Assembly (NCBI GenBank): GCA_964550345.1
Contig: CAZJYZ010000001.1
Span: 1 to 64,000 of the forward strand
Origin: JAAEUB01 sp964550345
GTDB lineage: Bacteria > Pseudomonadota > Alphaproteobacteria > Rhodobacterales > Rhodobacteraceae
Length of the DNA: 64,000 nt
Reading direction: 5' to 3'
A program made the position numbers and the translations under genes. Shown here piece by piece: positions 44,214-52,870 of the stretch (its first letter is position 1; every line of letters begins with the position of its first letter). The notes beneath the pieces were generated by a model, which saw only the letters and a program-made list of their open reading frames with translations, was not told the DNA's origin and did no database searches.

Positions 44214-44552
44214 GTGAAACTGATCATTGCAACGATCAAACCGTATAAACTCGAGGAGGTCCGCGAGGCCCTGACCGGGATCGGCGTACGCGGCATGATG
44301 GTGTCGGAAATAAAGGGCTTTGGCGCCCAGTCAGGCCATACCGAGATTTACCGGGGTGCCGAATACGCCGTGAACTTCCTGCCAAAAGTGAAACTCGAAG
44401 TCGTCGTCGGCGACGATATGGCGGAGGCCGTCGTCTCAACCATCGCCAAAACCGCGAATAGCGGAAAAATCGGCGACGGCAAAATTTTTACACTGGATGT
44501 GGAAAGCGCCCTGCGTGTGCGCACCGGTGAAACCGACAGCGACGCCATCTAG
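44214..44552 (+). CDS. glnK: Nitrogen regulatory P-II protein
   Basis: A P-II protein of exactly 112 residues, the family norm. It starts at GTG 44214 with AAAGGAA upstream, giving the typical N terminus (M)KLIIATIKPYKLEEV. The T loop (about 37-55) carries the uridylylation site Tyr51 in IYRGAEY. The ATP-binding G-K-IGDGKIF segment (about 84-94) is intact. It senses ADP/ATP and 2-oxoglutarate and, in its unmodified form, closes the AmtB channel. The pairing with amtB 19 bases later identifies it as GlnK rather than GlnB. A longer reading upstream is a shadow. Confidence 0.93.
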   Translation: MKLIIATIKPYKLEEVREALTGIGVRGMMVSEIKGFGAQSGHTEIYRGAEYAVNFLPKVKLEVVVGDDMAEAVVSTIAKTANSGKIGDGKIFTLDVESALRVRTGETDSDAI

Positions 44553-44571
44553 GCGCGAAAGGAAACATGTT

Positions 44572-45891
44572 ATGCAACTGAAAAAACTTCTTCCCCTGAC
44601 ACTGGCATTGACTGCTATGCCCATGGTGGCCAGTGCACAAGAGGCCGGTGGCAACGCTGCCGATCACACCCAGTTTATCCTGACTTCGGTTCTGTTTTTG
44701 GTGGGCGGCTTTCTGGTTTTCTGGATGGCGGCGGGTTTCGCCATGCTTGAGGCCGGGCTGGTGCGCTCAAAGAACGTCACCATGCAGCTTACCAAAAACA
44801 TCGCCCTCTTTTCCATTGCCGCGATCATGTACTGGATGACGGGTTACGGCATCATGTATCCCGGGGAATGGCTGATCCAGGACTGGCTGGGGCCGCTCTT
44901 TTCCCTGACTTCACTTGATCCGGTTGGCGTTGGCGCGGATGCGGTCGATGTTGGCTATGCTTCGGGCGCATCTGACTTTTTCTTTCAGCTGATGTTCTGT
45001 GCCACCACGGCCTCGATCGTATCCGGCACGCTGGCCGAACGTGTGAAACTGTGGCCGTTTCTTGCTTTTGTCGTTGTCCTGACCGGTTTCATCTACCCGA
45101 TCGAGGCATCCTGGCAGTGGGGCGGCGGCTGGTTGAGCCAGATGGGTTTCTCGGATTTTGCCGGGTCGACGCTGGTGCATGCAGCTGGTGGCTTCGCCGC
45201 GCTTGCCGGGGCGCTGGTACTGGGCCCACGGCTGGGCAAATACAAAGACGGTCGCACCGTGCCGATGCCCGGTTCCAACCTAGCTCTGGCAACATTGGGT
45301 ACCTTCATCCTGTGGCTTGGCTGGTTTGGCTTCAATGGCGGATCACAACTTGCCATGGGGACGATCAGTGATGTCTCGGACGTTGCACGCATCTTTGCCA
45401 ATACCAACATGGCCGCAGCTGCAGGTGCAATCGTAGCACTGGTCGTTACCCAGTTGATGTACAAGAAAGTGGACCTGACCATGGTTCTGAACGGTGCGCT
45501 TGCCGGGCTGGTGTCCATCACTGCCGAGCCTCTGGCGCCCAGCCTGTTCCATTCGCTTCTGATCGGTGGCGTTGGTGGTGTGATTGTGGTCTACGCGGTG
45601 CCAATGCTGGACAAGTTGCGCATTGATGACGTGGTCGGCGCCATTCCCGTTCACCTGATCGCCGGGTTCTGGGGGACATTCATCGTCGCATGGACCAATA
45701 AAGACGCCTCTTTTGTTACCCAGATTATCGGGTTTGCGGCAATCGGCGCTTTCGTCTTTGTGGTAAGCTTTGTCTTCTTTTACCTGATCAAGGCCATCAT
45801 GGGGCTGCGGGTCAGTGAAGAAGAAGAGGTAAACGGCCTCGACATGGCTGAAATGGGCATGGAAGCCTACCCGGAATTCACCAACGGCTGA
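44572..45891 (+). CDS. amtB: Ammonium transporter AmtB
   Basis: A 439-residue Amt/Mep/Rh channel. A cleavable signal peptide (LLPLTLALTAMPMVASA) is followed by 11 predicted spans. Signature segments are FWMAAGFAMLEAGLVRSKN in parts, the twin-His pore (VHAAGGFAALAGAL and HLIAGFWGTF), and LGWFGFNGGS. It imports ammonium, and its activity is gated by GlnK, encoded directly upstream. GAAAGGAAA precedes the ATG at 44572; an earlier in-frame ATG at 44497 is inside glnK. A strong terminator follows at 45917-45944. Confidence 0.95.
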   Translation: MQLKKLLPLTLALTAMPMVASAQEAGGNAADHTQFILTSVLFLVGGFLVFWMAAGFAMLEAGLVRSKNVTMQLTKNIALFSIAAIMYWMTGYGIMYPGEWLIQDWLGPLFSLTSLDPVGVGADAVDVGYASGASDFFFQLMFCATTASIVSGTLAERVKLWPFLAFVVVLTGFIYPIEASWQWGGGWLSQMGFSDFAGSTLVHAAGGFAALAGALVLGPRLGKYKDGRTVPMPGSNLALATLGTFILWLGWFGFNGGSQLAMGTISDVSDVARIFANTNMAAAAGAIVALVVTQLMYKKVDLTMVLNGALAGLVSITAEPLAPSLFHSLLIGGVGGVIVVYAVPMLDKLRIDDVVGAIPVHLIAGFWGTFIVAWTNKDASFVTQIIGFAAIGAFVFVVSFVFFYLIKAIMGLRVSEEEEVNGLDMAEMGMEAYPEFTNG

Positions 45892-45916
45892 TAGGCCGGA
45901 AACATAACATTTAAGA

Positions 45917-45944
45917 AAGCCCGGGCGAGAACCCGGGCTTTTTT
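45917..45944 (+). terminator. Intrinsic terminator of glnK-amtB
   Basis: AAGCCCGGG (45917-45925), loop CGAGAA, CCCGGGCTT (45932-45940), then TTTT: a textbook intrinsic terminator 26 bases after the amtB stop. Confidence 0.9.
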
Positions 45945-46030
45945 CTTGCTCTGCAGGAGTTTTGTTTCTATCGTATAAAGTAGGTCAGCAATTATTACCT
46001 TCTTTAACACCAATTCCAACAGGCCCTGAC

Positions 46031-46624
46031 ATGACGCCCGAGCTACTCCTTGCCCTCACCACTTTCGCCCTTGTCGCCTCGATGACACCGGGGCCAAACA
46101 CCCTGATGTTGATGGCATCCGGAGCGAATTTTGGCTTTCGCCGCACTCTGCCGCATATGGTTGGTGTCAGTGTCGGCTTTGTGGTCATGGTGTTTTTGGT
46201 AGGGGTCGGGTTGATGCAACTTTTTGACGCCTGGCCCATGTCCTATACCTTGCTGAAGGGGGCGAGTATTGCCTATCTGCTCTGGCTGGCATGGAAGATC
46301 GCCACGGCCGGGCAACTGAACAACGGCACAGTTGCGGGAAAACCGCTGGGCTTTTGGCAGGCGGCAGGGTTTCAGTGGGTCAACCCCAAGGCCTGGGCCG
46401 TGTCCCTGGCAACCATCAGCGCCTATGCGCCGGGGTTTAATCTGGGATCCATCACCCTTATCGCAGCGGTTTTTGCAGCCGCCAGCCTGCCAGCCACAAC
46501 TGTTTGGACCCTGCTTGGGCGCGAAATTAGCCGCTTTCTTAAGAACCCCGGTCATTTGCGATTGTTCAACTGGGCCATGGCAGCGCTGCTTGTGGCAACA
46601 CTCTACCCAGTGCTGTTCTCATAA
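46031..46624 (+). CDS. LysE family amino-acid exporter
   Basis: A 197-residue RhtB/LysE family exporter with six predicted spans. The N-terminal signature is SMTPGPNTLMLMASG (about 17-31), and FQWVNPKAWAVSLA lies in the middle. Members export amino acids or homoserine lactones; the substrate here is unknown. I use the ATG at 46031, where the family N terminus begins, not the upstream TTG reading. It stands between the glnK-amtB terminator and the SLC13 permease gene. Confidence 0.85.
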   Translation: MTPELLLALTTFALVASMTPGPNTLMLMASGANFGFRRTLPHMVGVSVGFVVMVFLVGVGLMQLFDAWPMSYTLLKGASIAYLLWLAWKIATAGQLNNGTVAGKPLGFWQAAGFQWVNPKAWAVSLATISAYAPGFNLGSITLIAAVFAAASLPATTVWTLLGREISRFLKNPGHLRLFNWAMAALLVATLYPVLFS

Positions 46625-46698
46625 CCCAGCCCAGCGCAATAGATAGGTGACCTGAGACGGCACTTGGCAAGCCTGCATATTGCACGTTAACAAAGGCC

Positions 46699-48480
46699 AT
46701 GACGACAGATCAGATCATCCTGTTCTCCCTATTTGGTGCCGTGTTCGCCCTGCTTTTATGGGGGCGCTTTCGCTATGATCTCGTGGCGTTTTCCGCCCTG
46801 ATGGCAGGGGTTGTGCTGGGTGTGGTGCCGACCAAACATGCCTTTGACGGCTTCGGCCATCCGGCAACACTGGTGGTGGCGCTGGTGCTGGTTGTGTCGG
46901 CCGGGCTGGTGCGCTCAGGCGCCGTGTTCCTGATCACCCGCACGCTGGTTGATGCCAGCCGTTCGTTAGGCGCGCATATCACGCTGATGGGCGTCATAGG
47001 TGGGGTGCTTTCCGCCTTTATGAACAACGTGGCCGCGCTGGCGCTCTTAATGCCCGTCGACATGCAGACCGCCCGCAAGGCAGGTCGTGCGCCGGGGCTG
47101 ACGCTGATGCCGCTTTCCTTCGCTACCATTCTTGGCGGCATGGTCACCCTGATCGGCACCCCTCCCAATATCATCATCGCCAGCATTCGCGGCGATGCTT
47201 TGGGCGAGCCGTTCAAAATGTTCGACTTTGCCCCTGTCGGAAGCGTAACCGCCCTTGCAGGTTTGATCTTCGTGGCCCTGATCGGCTGGCGGCTGATCCC
47301 ACAACCGAAAGAGGGTAAAGGTGCATCCGATCCGATGGAAGAATACGGACAATATATTGCCGAGCTGACGATACCGGGAAAATCGGACTTAATCGGCCAG
47401 CGCCTGCATGAACTTGACGCGGAAGCTGAAAAAAATGACGTCGCCATCCTCGGCCTCATTCGGGATGGTAAACGCCGGTATGGCACACAGCGCAGCACAG
47501 CTCTAAAGGCTCAGGATATACTGGTGCTGGAGGCCCGCCCCGAAGCGCTGGATGAATTTCGCACCGCCCTTAACCTCGATTTCGCGGACCCCGCGCACGA
47601 ACATCACCTGAAGGCCGAAGGGGCCGGCCTTTCAAAGATTGAGGTCGTTGTGCCGGATGGCGCGCGCATTACCGGCAAAACCGCGCAAAGCATCGGCCTT
47701 GCATGGCGTCAACGCACGGTTTTGATGGGCATTTCACGCTCGGGCAAACGTATCACTAAACAATTGCGCAAAACACCGGTTAAACCCGGTGACATCCTGC
47801 TTTTGTTGGTGCCCGAAGGTTCTGAGGCTGACGTGACCGAATGGCTGGGCTGCCTGCCACTGGCGACACGCGGCCTTGCGGTGACACAGAACACTAAAAC
47901 CTGGGCTGCTATCGCCATGTTTGCAGCAGCCGTTGCTGCCGCCAGTTTCGGGCTGGTCTATCTGCCAGTGGCATTGGGTATCGTGGTTATTGGTTATGTG
48001 CTGTCCGGTATCTTGCCGCTATCCGAGATATACAATCACATCTCCTGGCCGGTGGTGGTGCTACTTGGGTCAATGATCCCACTAGGGGCGGCACTTGAAA
48101 CCTCGGGCGGGACCGAGCTGATCGCCGCCGCCCTCATCGACCTGACCGGGGGCATGCCGCCCTGGGCCATTCTGACCATCCTGATGGTGGTCACCATGTC
48201 GCTTTCCGACGTATTAAACAACACTGCCACCACCATCGTTGCCGCGCCAATTGGCATCAAAATGGCGCAAACGCTGGGGGTAAACCCGGACCCCTTCCTG
48301 ATGGCCGTGGCAATCGCCGCCTCCTGCGCCTTCCTCACCCCTATCGGCCACAAGAACAACACCCTGATCCTTGGTCCGGGGGGGTATTCGTTCGGGGATT
48401 ACTGGCGTATGGGGCTGCCGCTTGAACTGCTTGTCGTAGCGGTCAGCATCCCGTCCATCCTGATATTCTGGCCCCTGTAG
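46699..48480 (+). CDS. SLC13 family permease with two TrkA_C domains
   Basis: A 593-residue divalent-anion:Na+ symporter family protein. Membrane halves flank a central soluble region (about 210-385) with two RCK_C/TrkA_C domains (YIAELTIPGKSDLIGQRL and IEVVVPDGARITGKT at their starts). The conserved TPPNIIIA (about 154-161) and the matching NTATTIVAAPIG segment in the second half carry the paired sodium/anion-binding loops. Relatives transport sulfate, dicarboxylates or other anions; the TrkA_C domains may sense a nucleotide. Only 25 bases separate it from the cystathionine beta-lyase gene, so sulfate is an attractive but unproven substrate. Confidence 0.85.
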   Translation: MTTDQIILFSLFGAVFALLLWGRFRYDLVAFSALMAGVVLGVVPTKHAFDGFGHPATLVVALVLVVSAGLVRSGAVFLITRTLVDASRSLGAHITLMGVIGGVLSAFMNNVAALALLMPVDMQTARKAGRAPGLTLMPLSFATILGGMVTLIGTPPNIIIASIRGDALGEPFKMFDFAPVGSVTALAGLIFVALIGWRLIPQPKEGKGASDPMEEYGQYIAELTIPGKSDLIGQRLHELDAEAEKNDVAILGLIRDGKRRYGTQRSTALKAQDILVLEARPEALDEFRTALNLDFADPAHEHHLKAEGAGLSKIEVVVPDGARITGKTAQSIGLAWRQRTVLMGISRSGKRITKQLRKTPVKPGDILLLLVPEGSEADVTEWLGCLPLATRGLAVTQNTKTWAAIAMFAAAVAAASFGLVYLPVALGIVVIGYVLSGILPLSEIYNHISWPVVVLLGSMIPLGAALETSGGTELIAAALIDLTGGMPPWAILTILMVVTMSLSDVLNNTATTIVAAPIGIKMAQTLGVNPDPFLMAVAIAASCAFLTPIGHKNNTLILGPGGYSFGDYWRMGLPLELLVVAVSIPSILIFWPL

Positions 48481-48505
48481 GCACCATTTGAGAAAGCCAC
48501 AAAAC

Positions 48506-49681
48506 ATGAGCAAATCCAACCAGTTGCACTTCGACACCCGCGCCATTCATGCAGGGCAGGAACCTGACCCACAGACAGGCGCCGTGGTGACCCCGATCGT
48601 GCATGCCTCGACCTTTGTGCAGGACGGGATCGATAAGAACCGCGGCTTTATCTATACGCGCTCGGGCAATCCTACCCGCCTGACGGTCGAGGCCTGTCTG
48701 GCCGACCTGGAAAGTGCGGCAAATGCGTTCGTCTTTCCCACAGGGCTGTCCGCAGCGGCAACCATTCTGGAATGCGTCGATGCGGGAGCCCATATCGTGG
48801 CGCATGCGGACCTCTATGGCGGTATTCACCGTCTTTTGGCCGATGTGCGCACGCGTTCGGCCGCACATAAAGTCACCTTTGTTGATTTCGCCGATACCGA
48901 TGCCGTCAACGCTGCCATTACCGACAAAACAGCCTTGCTGTGGTACGAGACCCCCTCAAACCCGATGCTGAAAATCGTCGATATCGCCGCCATTTCCCAA
49001 ATCGCGAAGAGCGCTGGCGCGATGAGCGTCTGTGACAACACCTTTTCTTCGCCCTACCTGCAACGCCCGCTTGAGCTTGGGGTCGATGTGGTGATGCATT
49101 CAGCAACCAAATTCCTGTCGGGCCATTCAGACCTGATGGCCGGGGTCGCGGCAGTCTCCGGCAACGCGCCCGATGGCCTGTCTGACCGACTGAAACTGAT
49201 GCAGAACGCCACCGGCGCCGTGCTTAGCCCGATGGATAGCTCGCTCCTCTTGCGGTCTATCAAAACCTTGCCGGTGCGCATGGAGCGCCATTGTGCAAAT
49301 GCCCGCAAAATCACCGAACATTTATTGGAGAACCAAACCCGTTACGGTATTTCAGCCGTGCGCTTCCCCGGCCTTCCGGACCATCCCGGCCATGACATTG
49401 CCGCGCGTCAGATGCGCGATTTCGGCTCGATGATCTCGCTTTATGTCGATGGCGGGCTGGCGCGGCTGGAACAGATCATGCAGCGCAGCCACCTTTTCGC
49501 ATTCGCGGTCAGCCTTGGTGGGGTGGAAAGCCTGATCCAGCACCCGGCATCCCTGACCCATAAAACCGTACCCAAGGAAAAACGCGACGCCGAGGGGGTC
49601 ACCGATGACCTGATCCGCTTGTCGGTTGGCATCGAGGATGCCAGTGACCTGATTGCCGACCTCGAGCAGGCCTTTGGGTAA
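48506..49681 (+). CDS. metC: Cystathionine beta-lyase
   Basis: A 391-residue PLP enzyme of the Cys/Met metabolism family. Substrate- and cofactor-binding blocks are YTRSGNPTRLTVEACLADLE in parts, FPTGLSAAATIL, YETPSNPMLKI, DNTFSSPYLQRP and the PLP lysine in HSATKFLSGHSDLMAGV in parts. The pattern and absence of extra loops favour beta-lyase (cystathionine to homocysteine) over gamma-synthase, but the two are hard to separate. The ATG at 48506 gives the normal N terminus. It closely follows the SLC13 gene and may share its transcript. Confidence 0.87.
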   Translation: MSKSNQLHFDTRAIHAGQEPDPQTGAVVTPIVHASTFVQDGIDKNRGFIYTRSGNPTRLTVEACLADLESAANAFVFPTGLSAAATILECVDAGAHIVAHADLYGGIHRLLADVRTRSAAHKVTFVDFADTDAVNAAITDKTALLWYETPSNPMLKIVDIAAISQIAKSAGAMSVCDNTFSSPYLQRPLELGVDVVMHSATKFLSGHSDLMAGVAAVSGNAPDGLSDRLKLMQNATGAVLSPMDSSLLLRSIKTLPVRMERHCANARKITEHLLENQTRYGISAVRFPGLPDHPGHDIAARQMRDFGSMISLYVDGGLARLEQIMQRSHLFAFAVSLGGVESLIQHPASLTHKTVPKEKRDAEGVTDDLIRLSVGIEDASDLIADLEQAFG

Positions 49682-49722
49682 CAAACCTGCCCTTTGATTG
49701 CCGCTGGCAATGAGGGAGCGCG

Positions 49723-51054
49723 CTAAATCATCAGATTACGCGCCAGTTCATTCTGGCGTTCAATTACTCTGGGCAGGTCTAATGTTGTAACAAACCCATC
49801 GCGCACAACCTGCCTGCCTTCGACAAATAGATGCTTCACTTTGCGCGGCCCCGCCAATAACAACGCCGCCTTGTCCCAACTGCCTGCCGCTTCGATCCCG
49901 GAAACGTCCCAGATGGCAATATCTGCACGTTTTCCGATACTTATCTGCCCACAATCGTCGCGTCCCAGCACCTCGGCACCGCCGCGGGTGGCAAAATAGA
50001 GCGCCTCATAGGCGCTCATCCGGTCCGCGCCGTTGGCAACCCTTTGCAACAGCATAGCCTGGCGTGCCTCATCGATCAGGTTGCCACTGTCATTGCTGGC
50101 CGAACCGTCGACCCCCAGGCCAACCTTGACCCCCTGATCGCGCATCGCCCGCACCGGTGCGATACCTGAGCCAAGCCGACAATTCGAGCACGGACAATGG
50201 GCCACCCCGGTACCAGAGCGGGCAAACAGGTCAATTTCCTGCCCGTCCAGCTTCACACAATGGGCATGCCAGACATCATCGCCGGTCCAGCCCAGATCTT
50301 CGGCATATTGCCCCGGCCGGCACCCGAAATTTTCCAGTGAATATGCGATGTCCTCGTCATTTTCCGCCAGATGTGTGTGCAACATCACGCCCTTGTCACG
50401 CGCCAAAATGGCCGCGTCCCGCATCAGTTCGCGGCTAACCGAAAATGGCGAGCAAGGCGCGATCCCGACCCGCAACATAGAGCCCTCACGCGGATCATGA
50501 TGGGCGTCTATCAGGCGTATACTGTCTTCCAGAATATCCGCTTCGCGCTCAACAAGCATATCCGGCGGCAAACCACCGTCGCTTTCGCCAATGGACATCG
50601 CACCCCGTGTCGGATGAAACCGTACCCCGATTTCTCGTGCTGCATCTATTGTATCTTCCAGCCGTGATCCGTTCGGGAACAGATACAGGTGATCAGAGGA
50701 CAGGCTGCAGCCGGACAATGCAAGCTCGGCCAAACCAACCGAGGCTGAAATCCGCATTTCCTCAGGCCCAAATCGTGCCCATATGGGGTAAAGTGTCTGG
50801 AGCCAACCAAAAAGCAATGCATCCTGCCCACCCGGAACGGCGCGTGTCAGGGTCTGATAAAGGTGATGATGGGTGTTCACCAAACCCGGCGTCACCACAC
50901 AGCCTTCTGCATGCACAACTTCACCGGCGCTCGTTAAACCATGCCCTGTGCTGGCGATAACACCATCACGGATCAAAACGTCAGCGCCAGACAAGATCTG
51001 AGCCTGATCATCCATGGTTACCAGTGCATCGGCATTCTTAATCAGGATTTCCAT
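49723..51054 (-). CDS. 8-oxoguanine deaminase (amidohydrolase)
   Basis: A 443-residue amidohydrolase of the ATZ/TRZ deaminase group. Metal ligands are visible as NTHHHLYQTLTR (about 60-71), HTHLAENDED with the third His, the HCVKL His, and GVDGSASND with the Asp. The segment QTLYPIWARFGPE and the following substrate loop match experimentally defined 8-oxoguanine deaminases, which convert 8-oxoguanine to urate. The 8-oxoG assignment comes from this pattern; hydroxydechloroatrazine or cytosine deaminases are close alternatives. AGGGGAAA precedes the ATG. Convergent with metC. Confidence 0.82.
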   Translation of the reverse strand: MEILIKNADALVTMDDQAQILSGADVLIRDGVIASTGHGLTSAGEVVHAEGCVVTPGLVNTHHHLYQTLTRAVPGGQDALLFGWLQTLYPIWARFGPEEMRISASVGLAELALSGCSLSSDHLYLFPNGSRLEDTIDAAREIGVRFHPTRGAMSIGESDGGLPPDMLVEREADILEDSIRLIDAHHDPREGSMLRVGIAPCSPFSVSRELMRDAAILARDKGVMLHTHLAENDEDIAYSLENFGCRPGQYAEDLGWTGDDVWHAHCVKLDGQEIDLFARSGTGVAHCPCSNCRLGSGIAPVRAMRDQGVKVGLGVDGSASNDSGNLIDEARQAMLLQRVANGADRMSAYEALYFATRGGAEVLGRDDCGQISIGKRADIAIWDVSGIEAAGSWDKAALLLAGPRKVKHLFVEGRQVVRDGFVTTLDLPRVIERQNELARNLMI

Positions 51055-51105
51055 GAATTTCCCCTGCTCTCTTACGATTTGATAGGCAATTTCAACAATC
51101 GGTTC

Positions 51106-51138
51106 TCTTCATCTTGGCACAAATACCTCCGCCGGGGG
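51106..51138 (-). repeat. Intergenic repeat copy D
   Basis: On the minus strand: CCCCCGGCGGAGGTATTT then GTGCCAAGATGAAG (51138-51107). It lies in the 122-base gap between the inositol-phosphatase gene and the 8-oxoguanine deaminase gene, both on the minus strand, and points toward the latter. Its core is the same as in copies A, B and C. Confidence 0.7.
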
Positions 51139-51176
51139 CATAAAATCTCCGAGCGAAGCGAGGCTTGCAAAAGCCC

Positions 51177-51986
51177 TTAAACAGTCCGCGAAAGCACCTG
51201 CAGTGCAGCCCCGTGCAAAACCTCATTCGCGGCCGCCACAACACGCCCGCCCTGATGGGCCGTTCCGCCCTGCCAATCGGTCACAATTCCTCCCGCAGCC
51301 TCTATCAAGGCGATCGGTGCCTGGATGTCGTGAGGGTGCAACCCGGCCTCAACCACAAGGTCAATCTGGCCGGCTGCCAGTAAAGCGTATGCATAACAAT
51401 CCATGCCGAAACGTGTCAGTTTCACCCTTTCTGACAAGGCTTCAAAGGCCTTACGTTCCACATCACTGCCAACCTCGGGGAAAGTCGAGAACAGACTTGC
51501 CTGTTCCAGCTGCTCAACTCCCGCACTCACAAGATCTGATCGTCCCCCGGGCCCCTGCATCCAGGCCTGACCAAAGCCGCCGACAAATCGTTCGCCGATA
51601 TATGGTTGGTCAATCAGGCCAAGTTCGGGGCCATTCGCCCCACCAACGGCAATCAACACCCCCCAGGTGGGGGTGCCTGTAATGAACCCCCTTGTACCGT
51701 CAATTGGGTCCAGCACCCAGGTCAGACCGCTGGTACCTTCCTTTGAGCCGAATTCCTCGCCCAGTATCGCATCATCCGGTCGCTCTCGGTCCAGGATTTC
51801 GCGCATGACCTGTTCGGCAGCCCGATCTGCTACTGTTACGGGGTCAAAGGCACCATCCACAAGTTTGTTTTCAGCGCGCAGATCAGAAGCGCGAAAATGC
51901 GGCAGGATTTCCCTGCCTGCAGCATTCGCGAGCATCACAGCAACCTCGATAAGGTGTTTTTTATCCGTTGGTGTTAGCTTTAACAT
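51177..51986 (-). CDS. hisN: Inositol-monophosphatase family, likely histidinol-phosphatase
   Basis: A 269-residue Mg2+-dependent phosphatase of the IMPase/FBPase fold. The metal-binding Glu is in ILGEEFGSKEG, the DPIDGTRGFITGTP motif supplies two Asp ligands, and a later Asp lies in HPHDIQAPIALIEAAGG in parts. In alphaproteobacteria this subgroup usually serves as histidinol-phosphatase (HisN), but inositol or PAP phosphatase activity cannot be excluded from sequence. No his genes are adjacent. Its ATG at 51986 faces the XRE gene's 3' side. Confidence 0.82.
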   Translation of the reverse strand: MLKLTPTDKKHLIEVAVMLANAAGREILPHFRASDLRAENKLVDGAFDPVTVADRAAEQVMREILDRERPDDAILGEEFGSKEGTSGLTWVLDPIDGTRGFITGTPTWGVLIAVGGANGPELGLIDQPYIGERFVGGFGQAWMQGPGGRSDLVSAGVEQLEQASLFSTFPEVGSDVERKAFEALSERVKLTRFGMDCYAYALLAAGQIDLVVEAGLHPHDIQAPIALIEAAGGIVTDWQGGTAHQGGRVVAAANEVLHGAALQVLSRTV

Positions 51987-52057
51987 GACGCGCCCCTACC
52001 TTGGTAATTCCCCAAGCGCTAGGCGCAACATGTTGCAAGGTCAAGCCGTCAGTTTGC

Positions 52058-52426
52058 TCAGGCCGCGTCGCTCAATACCCGGGCAAGTTCAAAAAGACGA
52101 CGGCGCTGGTTTTCCGGGATCGCGTAGTAAGAACGCACCAGCTCCAGAGCTTCACGATCAGCAAGTATATCTCCTGGCAATGCACTACCCGTTTCATTGC
52201 CCGGTCTGGGCTCCAACCCTTCAAAAAAGAAACTTATCGGCACGGAGAGGGTTTCGGAAATATCCCAAAGGCGGGATGCCGAAACACGGTTCATGCCGGT
52301 TTCATATTTCTGAATTTGCTGGAATTTAATCCCGACTTTTTCTGCAAGCTGTTGCTGGGTCATGCCAACCATCCAACGACGGTGACGAACGCGCTTTCCA
52401 ACGTGGACATCGACTGGATGTTTCAT
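52058..52426 (-). CDS. XRE family helix-turn-helix regulator
   Basis: A 122-residue regulator. The N-terminal HTH_3 domain (about 9-63) reads GKRVRHRRWMVGMTQQQLAEKV in parts and IKFQQIQKYETGMNRVSASRLWDI in parts, followed by a short helical tail rich in acidic and basic residues (RSYYAIPENQRRRLFELARVL). The shape is that of small phage-type or alphaproteobacterial XRE repressors. The ATG at 52426 has GGAGGAGAA upstream; a longer reading to 52477 is not family-like. Its targets are unknown. The AT-rich gap upstream contains a palindrome that may be an operator. Confidence 0.85.
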   Translation of the reverse strand: MKHPVDVHVGKRVRHRRWMVGMTQQQLAEKVGIKFQQIQKYETGMNRVSASRLWDISETLSVPISFFFEGLEPRPGNETGSALPGDILADREALELVRSYYAIPENQRRRLFELARVLSDAA

Positions 52427-52870
52427 AAGGCATTCTCCTCCGCTATTGCTAACAAGAGAAACCATGGGAGCACCCACAACCTCAACCTGTCTTTTTGTAC
52501 AGGCCGACTACAATATACTTTTTTGTTATTTATCCGAGTGTTAACCAGTTTATTCTCTGGAATTCAGCCATTTTGGACACTGGTGGCTATTAATATATCG
52601 CTCGCGCTATGCGTGTTTTGCGGCAGTTTTCGCAAATTGCGAATCGAATGTACCTATCTTTAAGGCATATGGGACAGTGATTCTCGCCAGCATAGAAACA
52701 TAATAGCGGAACGCATCAAAACAAAGAGTTCGACTACGTAAATCTCCCGGCCATCGTTCGAAGGAAAGATGATCCCGAAAAAAGTGAAATATCTTAACTG
52801 GCCGCAACGAACAATTTGACAGTCATAAGCCTCCTGTGATGAATGCCGGTAACCAACAAGGAGGCCTGAT
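52427..52870. other. AT-rich 444-base gap
   Basis: A stretch I counted inside it (52501-52620) is about 39% GC, well below its neighbours. I see no convincing gene. It holds a TTCGCAA/TTGCGAA palindrome at 52629-52643 and presumably the promoters of the divergent XRE and quinone-oxidoreductase genes. Confidence 0.5.
52629..52643. promoter_or_regulatory. TTCGCAA palindrome, candidate operator
   Basis: TTCGCAA-A-TTGCGAA is a perfect 7-1-7 palindrome in the divergent region between the XRE and quinone-oxidoreductase genes. Binding by the XRE protein is a guess. Confidence 0.35.

Noticed and set aside
52607..52807. 66-codon minus-strand frame in the AT-rich gap
   Set aside because: No ribosome site, no recognisable motif, and the composition does not look coding.
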